Assembly (NCBI RefSeq): GCF_003993775.1
Contig: NZ_RJRZ01000007.1
Coordinates: 62,001 to 126,000, forward strand
Length of the DNA: 64,000 nucleotides
From: Frigidibacter oleivorans
Lineage (GTDB): Bacteria > Pseudomonadota > Alphaproteobacteria > Rhodobacterales > Rhodobacteraceae
Reading direction: 5' to 3'
This document shows, piece by piece, positions 41,536 through 52,780 of this stretch. Under the pieces are notes generated by a model. The model was given only the letters and a program-made list of their open reading frames with translations, made no database searches and was not told where the DNA came from. The position numbers and the translations under genes are program-made. Positions within the stretch are counted from its first letter, which is position 1, and the number at the start of each line of letters is the position of its first letter.

Positions 41536-43362
41536 ATGGCACGCGCACCCCTTCTACAGCTTTCCGGCATCTCGCTGACCTTCGGCGGCAACCCGGTCTT
41601 CGACGGGCTCGACCTCGTGGTGCAGCCCGGCGACCGGGTGGCGCTGGTGGGGCGGAACGGCTCGGGCAAATCCACGCTGATGAAGGTGATGGCCGGGCTG
41701 GTGGAACCGGATGCCGGCCTGCGGGTGATCCCGCCCGGCGTGACGGTGGGCTATATGGAACAGGAACCCCGGCTGGAGGCCTATCCCACGCTCGGGGATT
41801 ACGCCGCCGAAGGGCTGGCGCCCGGCGACGAGTGGAAGATCGCGGCCCTGTCGGAAGGGCTGAAGTTCCGCCCCGAGGCCGAGTGCGCCACCGCCTCGGG
41901 CGGCGAGCGGCGGCGGGCGGCGCTGGCCCGGCTGCTGGCGCGCGAGCCGGAGCTGATGCTGCTGGACGAGCCCACCAACCACATGGATATCGAGGCGATC
42001 GGCTGGCTGGAACGCCATCTGTCCGACACCCGCGCCGCCTATGTGCTGATCAGCCATGACCGCGCCTTCCTGAAGGCGCTGACCCGGGCCACGCTGTGGA
42101 TCGACCGGGGCGAGGTGCGGCGGCAGGAACGCGGGTTCGAGCATTTCGAGGACTGGCGCGAGGAGGTCTGGACCGCCGAGGACGAGGCCCGCCACAAGCT
42201 GGACCGCAAGATCAAGGCCGAGGCGAAATGGGCGGTCGAGGGCATCAGCGCCCGGCGCAAGCGCAATCAGGGCCGGTTGCGGGCGCTGGCCGCGATGAAG
42301 GCCGACCGCGCCGGCCAGATCCGCCGGCAGGGCACTGCCGCGATGGAGCTGGAATCGGGCCAGACCTCGGGCAAGCTGGTGGCCGAGGCGAAGGGGCTGA
42401 CCAAGACCTTCGGCGACAAGACCATCGTGAGGGATTTCGACCTGCGCATCCAGCGGGGCGACCGCGTGGCCTTCGTCGGGCCGAACGGGGTGGGCAAAAC
42501 CACGCTTCTGAAGCTGCTGACGGGCGAGATCGCGCCGGACGCGGGTACGGTCCGGCTGGGCACCAACCTCGACATCGCGGTCTTCGATCAGGCGCGGGCG
42601 ACGCTCGACCTGTCGATGACGCTGTGGGACGGCATGGTGAACGATCCCGACATGGCGGTGTCGGGGCGCAACGATCAGGTGATGGTGCGCGGCGTCGCCA
42701 AGCATGTGGTGGCCTATCTGAAGGACTTCCTCTTCGACGAACAGCAGGCCCGCGCCCCCATCGGCTCGCTCTCGGGCGGCGAACGGGCGCGGCTCTTGCT
42801 GGCGCGGATCATGGCCAAGCCCTCGAACCTGCTGATCCTCGACGAGCCGACCAACGATCTGGATGTCGAGACGCTGGACCTGTTGCAAGACATCCTCGGG
42901 GATTATGACGGCACGGTGCTGCTGGTCAGCCATGACCGCGATTTCATCGACCGGGTGGCCAACACCACCGTGGCGATGGAGGGCGACGGGCGCACCACCG
43001 TCTATGCGGGCGGGTGGAGCGACTATCAGGCACAGAAGGCCGCGACCGCGCCCGCGGCCCCCGCGTCCCAGCCCGTGCCGCCGGCGCCTTCGGCGGCGAA
43101 ATCCGCGACCGCCGCCGCGGCGGCGGCACGGAAATCCGGCCTCTCCTTCACCGAAAGGCACCGGCTGGATGCCCTGCCCGGCCAGATCGCGCGGCTGGAG
43201 GCGGAAATCGCCAAGCTGAACGATCTCTTGGCCGATCCGCAGCTGTTCTCGCGCGAGCCGGTGAAGTTCCGCAAGGCGACCGAGGCGCTGGCAGACCGTC
43301 AGGCGGCGCTGAACGCGGCCGAGGAGGACTGGCTCGACCTCGCCGAACGCGCGGACGGGTAA
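41536..43362 (+). CDS. ABC-F family ATPase (Uup type)
   Basis: A 608-residue soluble protein with two ABC domains and no membrane part. Walker A sequences are GRNGSGKST (about 37-45) and GPNGVGKTT (about 315-323); ABC signatures are ASGGERRRAAL and LSGGERARLLL; Walker B segments are LMLLDEPTNHMD and LLILDEPTNDLD. The C-terminal extension (about 510-608) has an alanine-rich linker and a coiled coil, as in Uup, which binds DNA or ribosomes. ABC-F proteins act on ribosomes; this one most resembles Uup rather than an antibiotic-resistance type. MARAPLLQL at 41536 is the start. Confidence 0.9.
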   Translation: MARAPLLQLSGISLTFGGNPVFDGLDLVVQPGDRVALVGRNGSGKSTLMKVMAGLVEPDAGLRVIPPGVTVGYMEQEPRLEAYPTLGDYAAEGLAPGDEWKIAALSEGLKFRPEAECATASGGERRRAALARLLAREPELMLLDEPTNHMDIEAIGWLERHLSDTRAAYVLISHDRAFLKALTRATLWIDRGEVRRQERGFEHFEDWREEVWTAEDEARHKLDRKIKAEAKWAVEGISARRKRNQGRLRALAAMKADRAGQIRRQGTAAMELESGQTSGKLVAEAKGLTKTFGDKTIVRDFDLRIQRGDRVAFVGPNGVGKTTLLKLLTGEIAPDAGTVRLGTNLDIAVFDQARATLDLSMTLWDGMVNDPDMAVSGRNDQVMVRGVAKHVVAYLKDFLFDEQQARAPIGSLSGGERARLLLARIMAKPSNLLILDEPTNDLDVETLDLLQDILGDYDGTVLLVSHDRDFIDRVANTTVAMEGDGRTTVYAGGWSDYQAQKAATAPAAPASQPVPPAPSAAKSATAAAAAARKSGLSFTERHRLDALPGQIARLEAEIAKLNDLLADPQLFSREPVKFRKATEALADRQAALNAAEEDWLDLAERADG

Positions 43363-43460
43363 GGTCCGCCTGCCGCAGGGGCAGCATCGCCCGGCGCCGG
43401 CGCGAAATGCGGCAGGGCCCGCCTTCGACCGGGTTCGACCGGGACGCGGCATGTCGCGGC

Positions 43461-43489
43461 TTTTCACCACGGATGGCGTGGCGTATAAG
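43461..43489 (+). promoter_or_regulatory. Candidate accBC promoter
   Basis: TTTTCA (43461-43466), a 17-base spacer and TATAAG (43484-43489), about 60 bases before the accB ATG. The -10 is good, the -35 weak. Confidence 0.5.
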
Positions 43490-43549
43490 GCCCACGACGC
43501 CGCGGACCCCGCACCAGACGGGGCGCGTGACCCTTCTGCTGAGGACGGC

Positions 43550-44032
43550 ATGACGAAACATCCCCACGATACCGACGTCGCGTTCATCCAGGCTCTGGCC
43601 GAGCTTCTGAACCAGAACGAACTCACCGAACTGGCGGTCATGCGCGAGTACGGCGAGAACGACAGCCTGGAAGTGAGGGTGGTCAAGCAGCAGACCGTCA
43701 TCGCCGCCCCGGCGCCGGCCTATGCCGCGCCCGCCGCCGCACCGGCCCCGGCCGCCGCCCCCGCCGCCCCGGCGGCGAGCGAGGATCCGGCCAAGCATCC
43801 CGGTGCCGTCACCTCGCCCATGGTGGGCACGGTCTATCTGGCCGCCGAACCCGGCGCCAAGGCCTTCGTGACCATCGGCGACCAGGTGAAGGAGGGCCAG
43901 ACCCTGCTGATCGTCGAGGCAATGAAGACGATGAACCACATCCCCGCCCCGAAGGCCGGCACGGTGAAGCGGATCCTGGTCGAGGACGGCACCCCGGTCG
44001 AGTACGGCGCGCCCCTGATGATCGTCGAGTGA
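43550..44032 (+). CDS. accB: Biotin carboxyl carrier protein of acetyl-CoA carboxylase
   Basis: A 160-residue carrier with an N-terminal helical domain (about 8-45), an alanine/proline linker (about 53-80) and the biotinyl domain (about 83-160). The biotinylated residue is Lys126 in EAMKTM. It shuttles carboxyl groups from biotin carboxylase to the carboxyltransferase for malonyl-CoA, the first step of fatty acid synthesis. TGAGGA precedes the ATG at 43550; the open frame upstream covers the promoter and is not coding. It forms an operon with accC. Confidence 0.95.
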   Translation: MTKHPHDTDVAFIQALAELLNQNELTELAVMREYGENDSLEVRVVKQQTVIAAPAPAYAAPAAAPAPAAAPAAPAASEDPAKHPGAVTSPMVGTVYLAAEPGAKAFVTIGDQVKEGQTLLIVEAMKTMNHIPAPKAGTVKRILVEDGTPVEYGAPLMIVE

Positions 44033-44042
44033 GGGCAGCCTC

Positions 44043-45392
44043 ATGTTCGAGAAGATCCTGATCGCCAACCGCGGCGAGATCGCCCTGCGCGTGATCCGCG
44101 CTGCCCGCGAGATGGGCATCAAGACGGTCGCGGTGCATTCCACCGCCGATTCCGACGCGATGCATGTGCGGATGGCCGACGAAAGCGTATGCATCGGCCC
44201 GCCGCCCTCGTCGGAAAGCTACCTGTCCATCCCCTCGATCATCGCCGCCTGCGAGATCACCGGGGCCGAGGCGGTGCATCCCGGCTATGGCTTCCTGTCC
44301 GAAAACGCCAATTTCAGCCAGGCGCTGGCGGATCACGGGATCGTCTTCATCGGCCCCACCGCGGAACATATCCGCATCATGGGCGACAAGATCACCGCCA
44401 AGGACACGATGAAACGGCTGGGCGTGCCCTGCGTGCCCGGTTCGGATGGCGGGGTGCCGACGGTCGAGGAGGCCAAGCGCGTCGCGGCCGAGATGGGCTA
44501 TCCGGTCATCATCAAGGCCACCGCCGGCGGCGGCGGGCGCGGCATGAAGGTCGCCCATGACGCGGACGGGCTGGAAGTGGCCTTCCGCACCGCCCGCAGC
44601 GAGGCGAAGGCCGCCTTCGGCAATGACGAGGTCTATATCGAGAAATACCTGCAGCGCCCGCGCCATATCGAGATCCAGGTCTTCGGCGACGGCAAGGGCG
44701 GCGCGGTCCATCTGGGTGAACGCGACTGCTCGCTGCAGCGCCGCCACCAGAAGGTGTTCGAGGAAGCCCCCGGCCCCGCCATCACCCCCGAACTGCGGGC
44801 CGAGATCGGCCGCACCTGCGCCGATGCCGTGGCCGCGATCAACTATATCGGCGCCGGCACCATCGAATTCCTCTACGAGGACGGGCAGTTCTACTTCATC
44901 GAGATGAACACCCGCCTGCAGGTGGAACATCCGGTGACCGAGGCCATCTTCGGCGTGGATCTGGTGCGCGAACAGATCCGGGTCGCGGCGGGCATGCCCA
45001 TGTCCTTCGGCCAGGACGACCTGCAGATCTACGGCCACGCGATCGAGGTGCGGATCAACGCCGAACGGCTGCCGAACTTTTCGCCCTGCCCCGGCCGCGT
45101 CAATGTGTTCCACGCGCCCGGCGGGCTGGGGGTGCGGATGGATTCGGCGCTCTATGCCGGCTATTCGATCCCGCCCTACTATGACAGCCTGATCGGCAAG
45201 CTGATCGTGCATGGCCGCGACCGCCCCGAGGCGCTGGCCCGGCTGAAGCGGGCGCTTGGCGAGCTGATCGTCGATGGCGTGGATACCACGGTGCCGCTGT
45301 TTCACGCGCTGCTGGACGAACCCGACATCCTGAAGGGCAACTATTCGATCCACTGGCTCGAACGGTGGCTCAGCGAAACCTTCTCGTCCTGA
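44043..45392 (+). CDS. accC: Biotin carboxylase subunit of acetyl-CoA carboxylase
   Basis: A 449-residue ATP-grasp enzyme that carboxylates the biotin on AccB. It has [19 protein letters not shown] at the N-terminus, [13 protein letters not shown], the glycine-rich ATP loop [12 protein letters not shown] (about 159-170), [15 protein letters not shown] and [16 protein letters not shown] (about 285-300) with the catalytic residues. Length equals the family's. It lies 10 bases after accB. Confidence 0.97.
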   Translation: MFEKILIANRGEIALRVIRAAREMGIKTVAVHSTADSDAMHVRMADESVCIGPPPSSESYLSIPSIIAACEITGAEAVHPGYGFLSENANFSQALADHGIVFIGPTAEHIRIMGDKITAKDTMKRLGVPCVPGSDGGVPTVEEAKRVAAEMGYPVIIKATAGGGGRGMKVAHDADGLEVAFRTARSEAKAAFGNDEVYIEKYLQRPRHIEIQVFGDGKGGAVHLGERDCSLQRRHQKVFEEAPGPAITPELRAEIGRTCADAVAAINYIGAGTIEFLYEDGQFYFIEMNTRLQVEHPVTEAIFGVDLVREQIRVAAGMPMSFGQDDLQIYGHAIEVRINAERLPNFSPCPGRVNVFHAPGGLGVRMDSALYAGYSIPPYYDSLIGKLIVHGRDRPEALARLKRALGELIVDGVDTTVPLFHALLDEPDILKGNYSIHWLERWLSETFSS

Positions 45393-45408
45393 TCCGGGCG
45401 CCGGCGGC

Positions 45409-46032
45409 ATGACGGACGTGCCGCCGGACCTGCTGCTGCAGATCTACGCCGCGGGCGCCTTCCCCATGGCCGCCAGCCGTGACGATCCGGGCTTTCGCAT
45501 CGTCGAGCCGCGGATGCGGGGGCTGATCCCGCTGGACGGGTTCCACATGTCGCGGTCGCTGCGGCGGCGGCTGCGGCGGGATGCCTTCTCGGCCAGCGCC
45601 GACACCGCCTTTGCCGAGGTGGTGGCCGCCTGTGCGGACCGCGAGGAAACCTGGATCAACCCGGCGCTGGAACGTCTTTACGACACGCTGCACCGCGCCG
45701 GCCACGCGCATTCGGTCGAGGTCTGGCAGGAGGGCGCGCTGGTGGGCGGCACCTATGGCATCTCGCTGGGGGCGGCCTTCTTCGCGGAAAGCATGTTCTC
45801 GCGCCGCAGCGATGCGTCGAAGGCGGCGCTGGCCTGGCTGGTGCAGCGGCTGCGGGCACGGGGCTATCTGATCCTGGACACCCAGTTCCTGACCCCGCAT
45901 CTGGCCAGCCTGGGCGGGATCGAGATGCCGCAGGCGCGGTTCCGGCCGATGCTCGCCGCAGCCGTGGCGCGGACGGAGGTCAGCTTCGGCCCCGCGGGGC
46001 CGCTGCCGGGTTGGGCGAGCCTGCTTGCCTGA
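45409..46032 (+). CDS. aat: Leucyl/phenylalanyl-tRNA-protein transferase
   Basis: A 207-residue enzyme that adds Leu or Phe to proteins with N-terminal Lys or Arg, creating N-degrons for ClpS-ClpAP. Family elements: LLLQIYAAGAFPMA at the start, RGLIPLDGFHMSRSLRR (about 36-52), EETWINPALERLYDTLHRAGHAHSVE in consecutive parts, GGTYGISLGAAFFAESMFSRRSDASKAALAWL in the centre, and a DTQFLTPHLASLGG end (about 161-174). It follows accC by 16 bases, likely the same transcript. Together with bpt it covers both leucine-type N-degron pathways. Confidence 0.95.
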   Translation: MTDVPPDLLLQIYAAGAFPMAASRDDPGFRIVEPRMRGLIPLDGFHMSRSLRRRLRRDAFSASADTAFAEVVAACADREETWINPALERLYDTLHRAGHAHSVEVWQEGALVGGTYGISLGAAFFAESMFSRRSDASKAALAWLVQRLRARGYLILDTQFLTPHLASLGGIEMPQARFRPMLAAAVARTEVSFGPAGPLPGWASLLA

Positions 46033-46038
46033 CGCCCC

Positions 46039-46518
46039 TCAGCGGACGCAGTGCAGCACCCAGAGGTCATAGCGGGGATGGTCGAGTGCGACCAGCGCGG
46101 GGCTGGACGCGACCATCCAGCCGTCGAACACCACCTCGTCCCGGTCGCGTACCGTCAGATGCGCATAGGCGTCCGAGGACGGGTCCGACACCGGAAAGCG
46201 GCAGTCCGACAGCGAGACCGACAGGCGGAACAGCGCGGCCGTGGCGCCGGCGCCGATTTCCAGATCGACCGTTTCCCCCGACAGCCGGTCGAGCCCGCGT
46301 AGCATGGCGCCGCTGCCCGAGGCCACGGCCCCGGCAGATTCGGAATCGATAGAGCTTTCGGGTTCCAGCGCCTCGGGCGTCACCGGCACGGGGGGCAGGT
46401 CCTCTTCGGCGCCCAGACCCTCCAGCGGCAGGACCACGCCGTCCGGCAGCTGTTCCTGCGCCCGGGCGGGGGCGGCCAGCGCAAGCCCCGCCAGCAGCGC
46501 CAGCAGTGCCGCCCTCAT
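46039..46518 (-). CDS. DUF2155 exported protein
   Basis: A 159-residue secreted protein with a signal peptide (about 1-20, cleavage near ARAQ), an acidic proline-rich region and a C-terminal DUF2155 domain: MLRGLDRLSGETVDLEIGAG, then SLSDCRFPV and VVFDGWMVASSPALVALDHPRYDLWVLHC in consecutive pieces. Two cysteines could pair. Alphaproteobacterial members have no known function; their constant neighbours are mlaD-like and NDUFA12 genes. Its ATG overlaps the mlaD stop (ATGA). It ends seven bases from aat, which is convergent. Confidence 0.85.
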   Translation of the reverse strand: MRAALLALLAGLALAAPARAQEQLPDGVVLPLEGLGAEEDLPPVPVTPEALEPESSIDSESAGAVASGSGAMLRGLDRLSGETVDLEIGAGATAALFRLSVSLSDCRFPVSDPSSDAYAHLTVRDRDEVVFDGWMVASSPALVALDHPRYDLWVLHCVR

Positions 46519-46979
46519 GGCGCCGCGTCCGCGCTGTCCTCGCCGCCGCCGGCAAAGCGCATCAGCAGGGTGAAGATGCTGACCGCGCCCTGCGTGTCCT
46601 CGATCTCGCCGCCCGCCTCGATATTGACCGGGCTGCCCCCCGGCACCAGTTCGACGAAGGCGCCGCCGAGCAGTCCCTCGGAGGAGACCAGCGCGGCGCT
46701 GTCCTCGGGCAGCAGCAGGTCGTCGCGCAGCGACAGGGTTGCGTCGGCGAAGAAGGTCTGCGGGTCCAGCTCCATCGCCGTGACCGACCCGACCTTGACC
46801 CCCGCCAGCCGCACATCGGTGCCGATGGTGATGCCTTCGAGCGAGCGGAAGCTGGCATGCAGGTCATAGCTGCCCGACGGCCCGGTCAGCCCCGATCCCA
46901 GCCCGGCGAAGGCGGCGAAGCCGAGCGCCACGGCAAGGACCGCGGCGCCGGTCAGGATTTCTGCGCGCTGGTCCGACAT
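46515..46979 (-). CDS. mlaD: MlaD/MCE-domain lipid transport protein
   Basis: A 154-residue protein with one N-terminal membrane anchor (about 7-27) and an MCE domain (about 35-125): SGSYDLHASFRSLEGITIGTDVRLAGVKVGSV in consecutive pieces, then LPEDSAALVSSEGLLGG. MCE domains form hexameric rings that hold phospholipids between membranes, as in the Mla system that keeps outer-membrane lipid asymmetry. Other mla genes are not in the window. Its start overlaps the stop of the NDUFA12 gene (TAATG). Confidence 0.88.
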   Translation of the reverse strand: MSDQRAEILTGAAVLAVALGFAAFAGLGSGLTGPSGSYDLHASFRSLEGITIGTDVRLAGVKVGSVTAMELDPQTFFADATLSLRDDLLLPEDSAALVSSEGLLGGAFVELVPGGSPVNIEAGGEIEDTQGAVSIFTLLMRFAGGGEDSADAAP

Positions 46980-47353
46980 TATTCCGGCTGCCACGCCTCG
47001 TAGTCGCGCCGCTCGACCGGCGCCACCCGCCGCAGCGACCCGGCCGGCACATAGGCCCCCGGCGTGCCGGTCAGGTTTTCGACATGCGGCTGTTCCCAGG
47101 GCTTGCGGACCAGCGGCTTTTCGGTCGGCGGCTCGTCCCAGGTGAAATGCAGCCAGCCGTGCCAGTCGGGCGACACGCGGCTCGCCTCGGCCTCGCCATT
47201 GTAGATCACCCACCGCTTCCGCCCGTCCTTCGACCGGTAGAAGATGTTGCCCTGCTCGTCCTCGCCTACCTTCACGCCGTGGCGGGCGGTAAAGATCTGG
47301 GTGCCGAGCGTCTGGCTGTTCCACCAGGTCAGCAGGCGAAGCAGGAATTTCAT
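46979..47353 (-). CDS. Complex I accessory subunit NDUFA12 homologue
   Basis: A 124-residue protein of the NDUFA12/B17.2 family, an accessory subunit of respiratory complex I in mitochondria and in alphaproteobacteria such as Paracoccus. It shows the family block [31 protein letters not shown] in consecutive pieces (about 10-40) and [24 protein letters not shown] (about 45-69). It heads the set with mlaD and DUF2155. The chosen ATG at 47353 gives the normal family start [11 protein letters not shown]. Confidence 0.93.
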   Translation of the reverse strand: MKFLLRLLTWWNSQTLGTQIFTARHGVKVGEDEQGNIFYRSKDGRKRWVIYNGEAEASRVSPDWHGWLHFTWDEPPTEKPLVRKPWEQPHVENLTGTPGAYVPAGSLRRVAPVERRDYEAWQPE

Positions 47354-47473
47354 GCGGATGGCTCCATCTTGGCCGGGCGCGCGCCCCGGTTCGGGGCAGT
47401 TATACCCGAGCGGGCGCCGCGGTCCAGTGCCGAAACCGTGGGGGGCCTGCGGCGGGCGGGGTGGCAAAGGCGA

Positions 47474-47499
47474 ACGGCCGCACCCGGAGGCGCGGCCGT
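47474..47499 (-). terminator. Probable clpX terminator hairpin
   Basis: ACGGCCGC (47474-47481) pairs with GCGGCCGT (47492-47499). On the minus strand it lies just beyond the clpX stop and is followed by TTCGCCTTTGCC, a poor U-run. Confidence 0.5.
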
Positions 47500-47529
47500 C
47501 AAGATTTCGGGCGATCCCGTCGCCGCCGG

Positions 47530-48798
<1,269 letters not shown>

Positions 48799-48942
48799 AA
48801 CCGTCCTCTGTGGCCTGCCGGGACCGCGGCGGGCTGCGATGCAGCGGCGCCACGGTCCGTTGGAAAAGTCTAGGGCAGGCCCCCGTTCATAACAATGTCA
48901 AAAATCCCGCCGCCGGCCGCGGGGCCGGGGCGGCGGAACGGG

Positions 48943-49572
48943 TCACTTCGCCTCGTCGGGGCGGGCGCGATCGGTCAGGATCTCGTCGATCAGGCCCCAG
49001 TTCTTGGCATCTTCGGCCGACATGAAGTTGTCGCGCTCCAGCGCGGCCTCCACCGTCTCCAGATCCTGGCCGGTGTGCTTCACATAGATTTCATTCAGCC
49101 GGCGCTTCAGCTTTTCGGTCTCGCGGGCGTGGATCATGATGTCCGTCGCCTGCCCCTGATAGCCGCCCGAGGGCTGGTGCACCATGATCCGGCTGTTGGG
49201 CAGCGAGAAGCGCATCCCCTTCTCGCCCGCGGTCAGCAGCAGCGAACCCATCGAGGCCGCCTGCCCGATCACCAGCGTCGAGACCTTGGGCCGGATGTAC
49301 TGCATCGTGTCGTAGATCGACAGGCCGGAGGTGACGACACCGCCGGGCGAGTTGATGTACATCGAGATTTCCTTCGAGGGGTTCTCCGCCTCGAGGAACA
49401 GGAGCTGCGCGCAGATCAGCGTCGACATGCCGTCATGCACCGGCCCGGACATGAAGATGATCCGTTCCTTCAGCAGCCGCGAGTAGATGTCATAGGCACG
49501 CTCGCCCCGGCTGGTCTGTTCGACCACCATCGGCACGAGGGTGTTCATGTAAGTGTCGATCGGGTCCGTCAT
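48943..49572 (-). CDS. clpP: ATP-dependent Clp protease proteolytic subunit
   Basis: A 209-residue serine protease that forms a tetradecameric chamber. Its catalytic triad is Ser in [11 protein letters not shown] (near residue 104), His in [15 protein letters not shown] (near 129) and an aspartate near 178 ([17 protein letters not shown]). It starts [19 protein letters not shown]. It precedes clpX on the same strand, with 144 bases between, the standard clpP-clpX arrangement without a trigger-factor gene beside it. Confidence 0.96.
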   Translation of the reverse strand: MTDPIDTYMNTLVPMVVEQTSRGERAYDIYSRLLKERIIFMSGPVHDGMSTLICAQLLFLEAENPSKEISMYINSPGGVVTSGLSIYDTMQYIRPKVSTLVIGQAASMGSLLLTAGEKGMRFSLPNSRIMVHQPSGGYQGQATDIMIHARETEKLKRRLNEIYVKHTGQDLETVEAALERDNFMSAEDAKNWGLIDEILTDRARPDEAK

Positions 49573-49649
49573 CTCGCCTGCCTCTCGCGTCGCCCCGCCC
49601 CCGCCGCCGAGTGCCGCGGGACCATATCTGCCTCTGTCTTGAGGGAGTC

Positions 49650-50456
49650 TTAGTTGTCCGGGCGAGGGGCTGCAAGGGGCGCCCCCGGAACCGCCGGCGC
49701 CGCCATCCCCGCGGCCAGCACCGGATGCCCGTGCAGGCCCGAGATTTCGAGGATCAGCTTGCGTCGCACCGCCTCGGCGAAGGTTCCTTCCGTCTCGGCG
49801 GTGACGACGAAGGCGCCCGGCCCGCCGATGATCCGTTCGGCGAAGGCTTGCTGCAGGCCCTCGGGCGTCGACCAGCTTTGCGCGCAGCCGCGGCAGGCCA
49901 CCGCCAGCCCGTTGATGGTGATCCCCGCGGCCAGCACCTCGGCCCGCGCCCCGGCGATATCCGGGCCGTTGTGATTGTTGGCGCTGTCGGCCGAAAAGTC
50001 GATGATCCGCCGCCAGCCCTCGATCTCGTTGCCCTCGATCAGCTCCTTGCCGAACAGCAGCGCCGCGCCGATGGCATTGCGCCCGGATGCGGCGCGTGGC
50101 CCCGTGACCAGCCCTTCGGCAAAGGCCGCGGCCTCTTCCGGCCCGGCGATGACGGTCCAGGGCACCACCACATGCTGGCTGTCCGCCTGCCCCCATTCCA
50201 CATAGGTCAGCGCGATGCTGCCATAGGCGGTGCCGGCGATGGCGGCCAGCACCTCGGGATGGGTGATGGCGCTGGCATAGCCCTGCCGCTGGAAGGCGAT
50301 CTCCTGCGCGGTGATGGAGCCCGTGGCATCCGCCAGCAGCACCAGTTCCAGATCGACCTGCTGCGCCGCAGCGGGCAGCGCAGGCAGCAGCAGGAGGGCG
50401 AGGGCCGCGGTCAGGGTGGCGGGCAGGGTGGCGGTCGGGGTGGGCGTCGGGGTCAT
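49650..50456 (-). CDS. DUF1194 (VWA-like) exported protein
   Basis: A 268-residue secreted protein. The signal peptide is preceded by an odd TPTPTPT start encoded by short GGGGTC-type repeats; cleavage is likely after LPAAAQ. The mature domain is DUF1194, a von Willebrand A fold: [28 protein letters not shown] in consecutive pieces (about 37-64, with MIDAS-like DATGS) and [13 protein letters not shown] (about 148-160). Two cysteines, ACRGCAQSW, may form a disulfide. The role is unknown. It is upstream of clpP by 77 bases on the same strand. Confidence 0.85.
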   Translation of the reverse strand: MTPTPTPTATLPATLTAALALLLLPALPAAAQQVDLELVLLADATGSITAQEIAFQRQGYASAITHPEVLAAIAGTAYGSIALTYVEWGQADSQHVVVPWTVIAGPEEAAAFAEGLVTGPRAASGRNAIGAALLFGKELIEGNEIEGWRRIIDFSADSANNHNGPDIAGARAEVLAAGITINGLAVACRGCAQSWSTPEGLQQAFAERIIGGPGAFVVTAETEGTFAEAVRRKLILEISGLHGHPVLAAGMAAPAVPGAPLAAPRPDN

Positions 50457-50634
50457 GGCACGCTCCGGCTGTTCCGCCAGAGCTAGGGCCGGGCCGCGGC
50501 CGGAACAGGGGCAACCGGGGCCAATACCGCGCCGGGGGCCGGTTGCGGCCCCTCGCCTGCGCGGTTCTGCCCAAGCCGAAGGCGGCGCGCCCGCAGAGCG
50601 GGCAGCGGCGGATCGGCGGCAGTCTATGCCGCGA

Positions 50635-50946
50635 TCAGTTCTCGGTGCAGAGGGTCGGCGGCGCCCCGTCCACGGCGGCGAAGGCGAGCTTGCCGTCCAT
50701 GTCGGCGCCGGGCCGGCCCTGGAAGGGACCCGTCTCGAAGGTCACGATCCCGTCCTCGGCCACCACATAGGTGCCGCCGACGCTGCCCGCGTCGCTGTAG
50801 GAATCGCTCGACAGGATCTTCACCGTCACGGGCGCCTGGCCCTCGGCATTGGCGCAGCTGTAGGTGCCCGCGTCGATCTCGGCCAGGGCGGGACCGGCCA
50901 GCGCCAGCGGCGCGGCGGCAAGAACGGACAGGATGATGATGCGCAT
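50635..50946 (-). CDS. Small exported protein, 103 residues
   Basis: A signal peptide (about 1-20, IIILSVLAAAPLALAGPALA) precedes an 83-residue mature domain with two cysteines (YSCANAEG and PTLCTEN) that probably pair. The domain seems beta-rich: GTYVVAEDGIVTFETGPF. No named family is recognised. The ATG at 50946 is chosen because it begins the signal peptide; the frame is open upstream. It follows purS on the same strand. Confidence 0.65.
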   Translation of the reverse strand: MRIIILSVLAAAPLALAGPALAEIDAGTYSCANAEGQAPVTVKILSSDSYSDAGSVGGTYVVAEDGIVTFETGPFQGRPGADMDGKLAFAAVDGAPPTLCTEN

Positions 50947-51072
50947 GGTCGTCTCACACTCTTGAACAGGCCCCCGACCGGCAGGATGCACAGGCCGGGG
51001 CATCGCGCAACTTAGGCCGCGATCGGGGCGGGATTGCGGCGGCACCTGCCCGGGGCGCAAGACACAATCGCC

Positions 51073-51312
51073 TCAGGCCAGTTCGATCGTGTATTTCTCG
51101 ATGACGGTGTTGGCGAGCAGCCGGTCGCACATCGCCCGGACCGCGGATTCGGCCTTGGCGGCATCGGTCTCGGCCAGGTCCAGCTCGATCACCTTGCCCT
51201 GGCGGACGCCCTCGACCCCGGCGAAGCCGAGCGTCCCGAGCGCGTGGCGCACCGCCTCGCCCTGCGGGTCCAGCACCCCGTCCTTCAGCATCACATGCAC
51301 GCGCGCCTTCAT
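51073..51312 (-). CDS. purS: Phosphoribosylformylglycinamidine synthase subunit PurS
   Basis: A 79-residue protein that bridges PurQ and PurL in the three-part FGAM synthase of purine synthesis. It matches the family: MKARVHVMLKDGVLDPQGEAV at the start, in consecutive blocks, GVRQGKVIELDL (about 36-47), and ending LLANTVIEKYTIEL. AAGGAA is near the ATG. purC precedes it by 146 bases. purQ, which often follows, is not next; a small exported protein gene comes instead. Confidence 0.93.
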   Translation of the reverse strand: MKARVHVMLKDGVLDPQGEAVRHALGTLGFAGVEGVRQGKVIELDLAETDAAKAESAVRAMCDRLLANTVIEKYTIELA

Positions 51313-51458
51313 TCCCGCCGCTTCCTTCCTTGCCTTGGCCCCGCCGGGGCCGCCTGTCGGGCCGTCTCGTCGGCCGGCGGTCAGCGCCGGCCCTTCTTCC
51401 TGGGGTCGGCGCCGGGTTGGCGACCGCCCTCGACCACCCCGAAGGGGCGACCGGCCAG

Positions 51459-52223
51459 CTAATTGATCAGCGTGGGCTTGCCCATCTGCGTCGCATTGCC
51501 CGGCAGCACGCCAAGCCGCCGCGCCACTTCGGAATAGGCGTCGGTCAGGCTGCCCAGATCCCGGCGGAACACGTCCTTGTCCAGCTTCTGGCCGGTCTTG
51601 ATGTCCCACAGGCGGCAGCTGTCCGGGCTGATCTCGTCGGCGACGATCAGGCGCATGAAATCGCCGTCCCAGATCCGCCCGACCTCGATCTTGAAGTCCA
51701 CGAGCTTGATGCCGACGCCGAAAAATACCCCCGACAGGAAGTCGTTGACCCGCAGCGCCAGCGCCACGATGTCGTCCAGGTCCTGCTGGTTGGCCCAGCC
51801 GAAGGCGACGATGTATTCCTCGCTGACCATCGGGTCGCCGAGCGCGTCGTTCTTGTAGCTGTATTCCACGATCGGGCGCGGCAGGGCGGTGCCCTCTTCC
51901 AGCCCCAGCCGTTTCGCGATGGAGCCGGCGGCGAAGTTGCGCACGATCACTTCCAGCGGGATGATCTCGACCTGGCGGATCAGCTGTTCGCGCATGTTGA
52001 CGCGGCGGATGAAGTGGTTGGGCACGCCGATATTGGTCAGCCCGGTCATGAAGAATTCGGACAGGCGGTTGTTCAGGACGCCCTTGCCCTCGATCGTCGC
52101 CTTCTTCTGCGCGTTGAAGGCCGTGGCGTCGTCCTTGAAATACTGGATCAGCGTTCCCGGTTCAGGGCCTTCGTAGAGGATCTTGGCCTTGCCTTCGTAG
52201 ATCTTCTTCCGACGCGGTGCCAT
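51459..52223 (-). CDS. purC: SAICAR synthase (phosphoribosylaminoimidazole-succinocarboxamide synthase)
   Basis: A 254-residue enzyme that joins aspartate to CAIR in purine synthesis. Signature parts: [20 protein letters not shown] at the N-terminus (two blocks), [14 protein letters not shown] (about 90-103), [11 protein letters not shown] (about 176-186) and [11 protein letters not shown] (about 199-209). AAGGAAG precedes the ATG at 52223. It is divergent from the zeta-inhibitor gene; the intergenic region holds CCGGTGCGATCCGGT also found at 5985. Confidence 0.95.
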   Translation of the reverse strand: MAPRRKKIYEGKAKILYEGPEPGTLIQYFKDDATAFNAQKKATIEGKGVLNNRLSEFFMTGLTNIGVPNHFIRRVNMREQLIRQVEIIPLEVIVRNFAAGSIAKRLGLEEGTALPRPIVEYSYKNDALGDPMVSEEYIVAFGWANQQDLDDIVALALRVNDFLSGVFFGVGIKLVDFKIEVGRIWDGDFMRLIVADEISPDSCRLWDIKTGQKLDKDVFRRDLGSLTDAYSEVARRLGVLPGNATQMGKPTLIN

Positions 52224-52465
52224 GGGCGCTTCCTTAAAACCTGTGGACGGACGGGCGCCACCCCGGTCGGCGGGGGTCCGCAGCCGGGGTCGTCGCCGTC
52301 CTGCGGCCCCTATAGGACATGGACCGCCCCGCCGCAACCGGGACTCGCAGCCGCGCTCCCCGCCCCGGCCCCGGTGCGATCCGGTCGCGACATCGCGGGG
52401 CTTGCCTGACGGGGTCGCGGCGGGCATATGAGGGCCATTCCGCAACGCCTGAAGAGGGGCCTGCC

Positions 52466-52780
52466 ATGACCACCTTCGACGACCGCGAACGCGCGTTCGA
52501 GACCAAGTTCGCCCATGACGCCGAGATGCAGTTCCGGGCCGAGGCGCGGCGCAACAAGCTGACCGGCCTGTGGGCGGCGGGGCTGCTCGGCAAGTCCGGC
52601 GACGATGCGGCGGCCTATGCGGCCGAGGTGGTCAAGGCCGATTTCCAGGAGGCGGGCGACGCCGACGTGGTGCGCAAGCTGGCGGCCGATCTGGACGGCA
52701 AGGCCGACGAGGCCACGATCCGCGCCAAACTGGCCGAGATGATGGTCGAGGCGAAAAGCCAGCTGATGTCGGAAAGCTGA
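52466..52780 (+). CDS. F1-ATPase zeta inhibitor subunit (DUF1476)
   Basis: A 104-residue protein of the DUF1476 family, known from Paracoccus denitrificans as the zeta subunit that blocks ATP hydrolysis by F1-ATPase. It begins [20 protein letters not shown] and continues with [20 protein letters not shown], the inhibitory N-terminal helix and four-helix bundle expected. The ATG at 52466 is preceded by GAAGAGGGG. It stands divergent from purC. This family is limited to alphaproteobacteria, a taxonomic clue. Confidence 0.92.
   Translation: MTTFDDRERAFETKFAHDAEMQFRAEARRNKLTGLWAAGLLGKSGDDAAAYAAEVVKADFQEAGDADVVRKLAADLDGKADEATIRAKLAEMMVEAKSQLMSES

Noticed and set aside
48799-48942. TTGACA between clpP and clpX as a clpX promoter
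   Set aside because: The only -10-like hexamer, TAGACT, is 23 bases away, too far for a standard promoter. A heat-shock promoter cannot be judged by eye.
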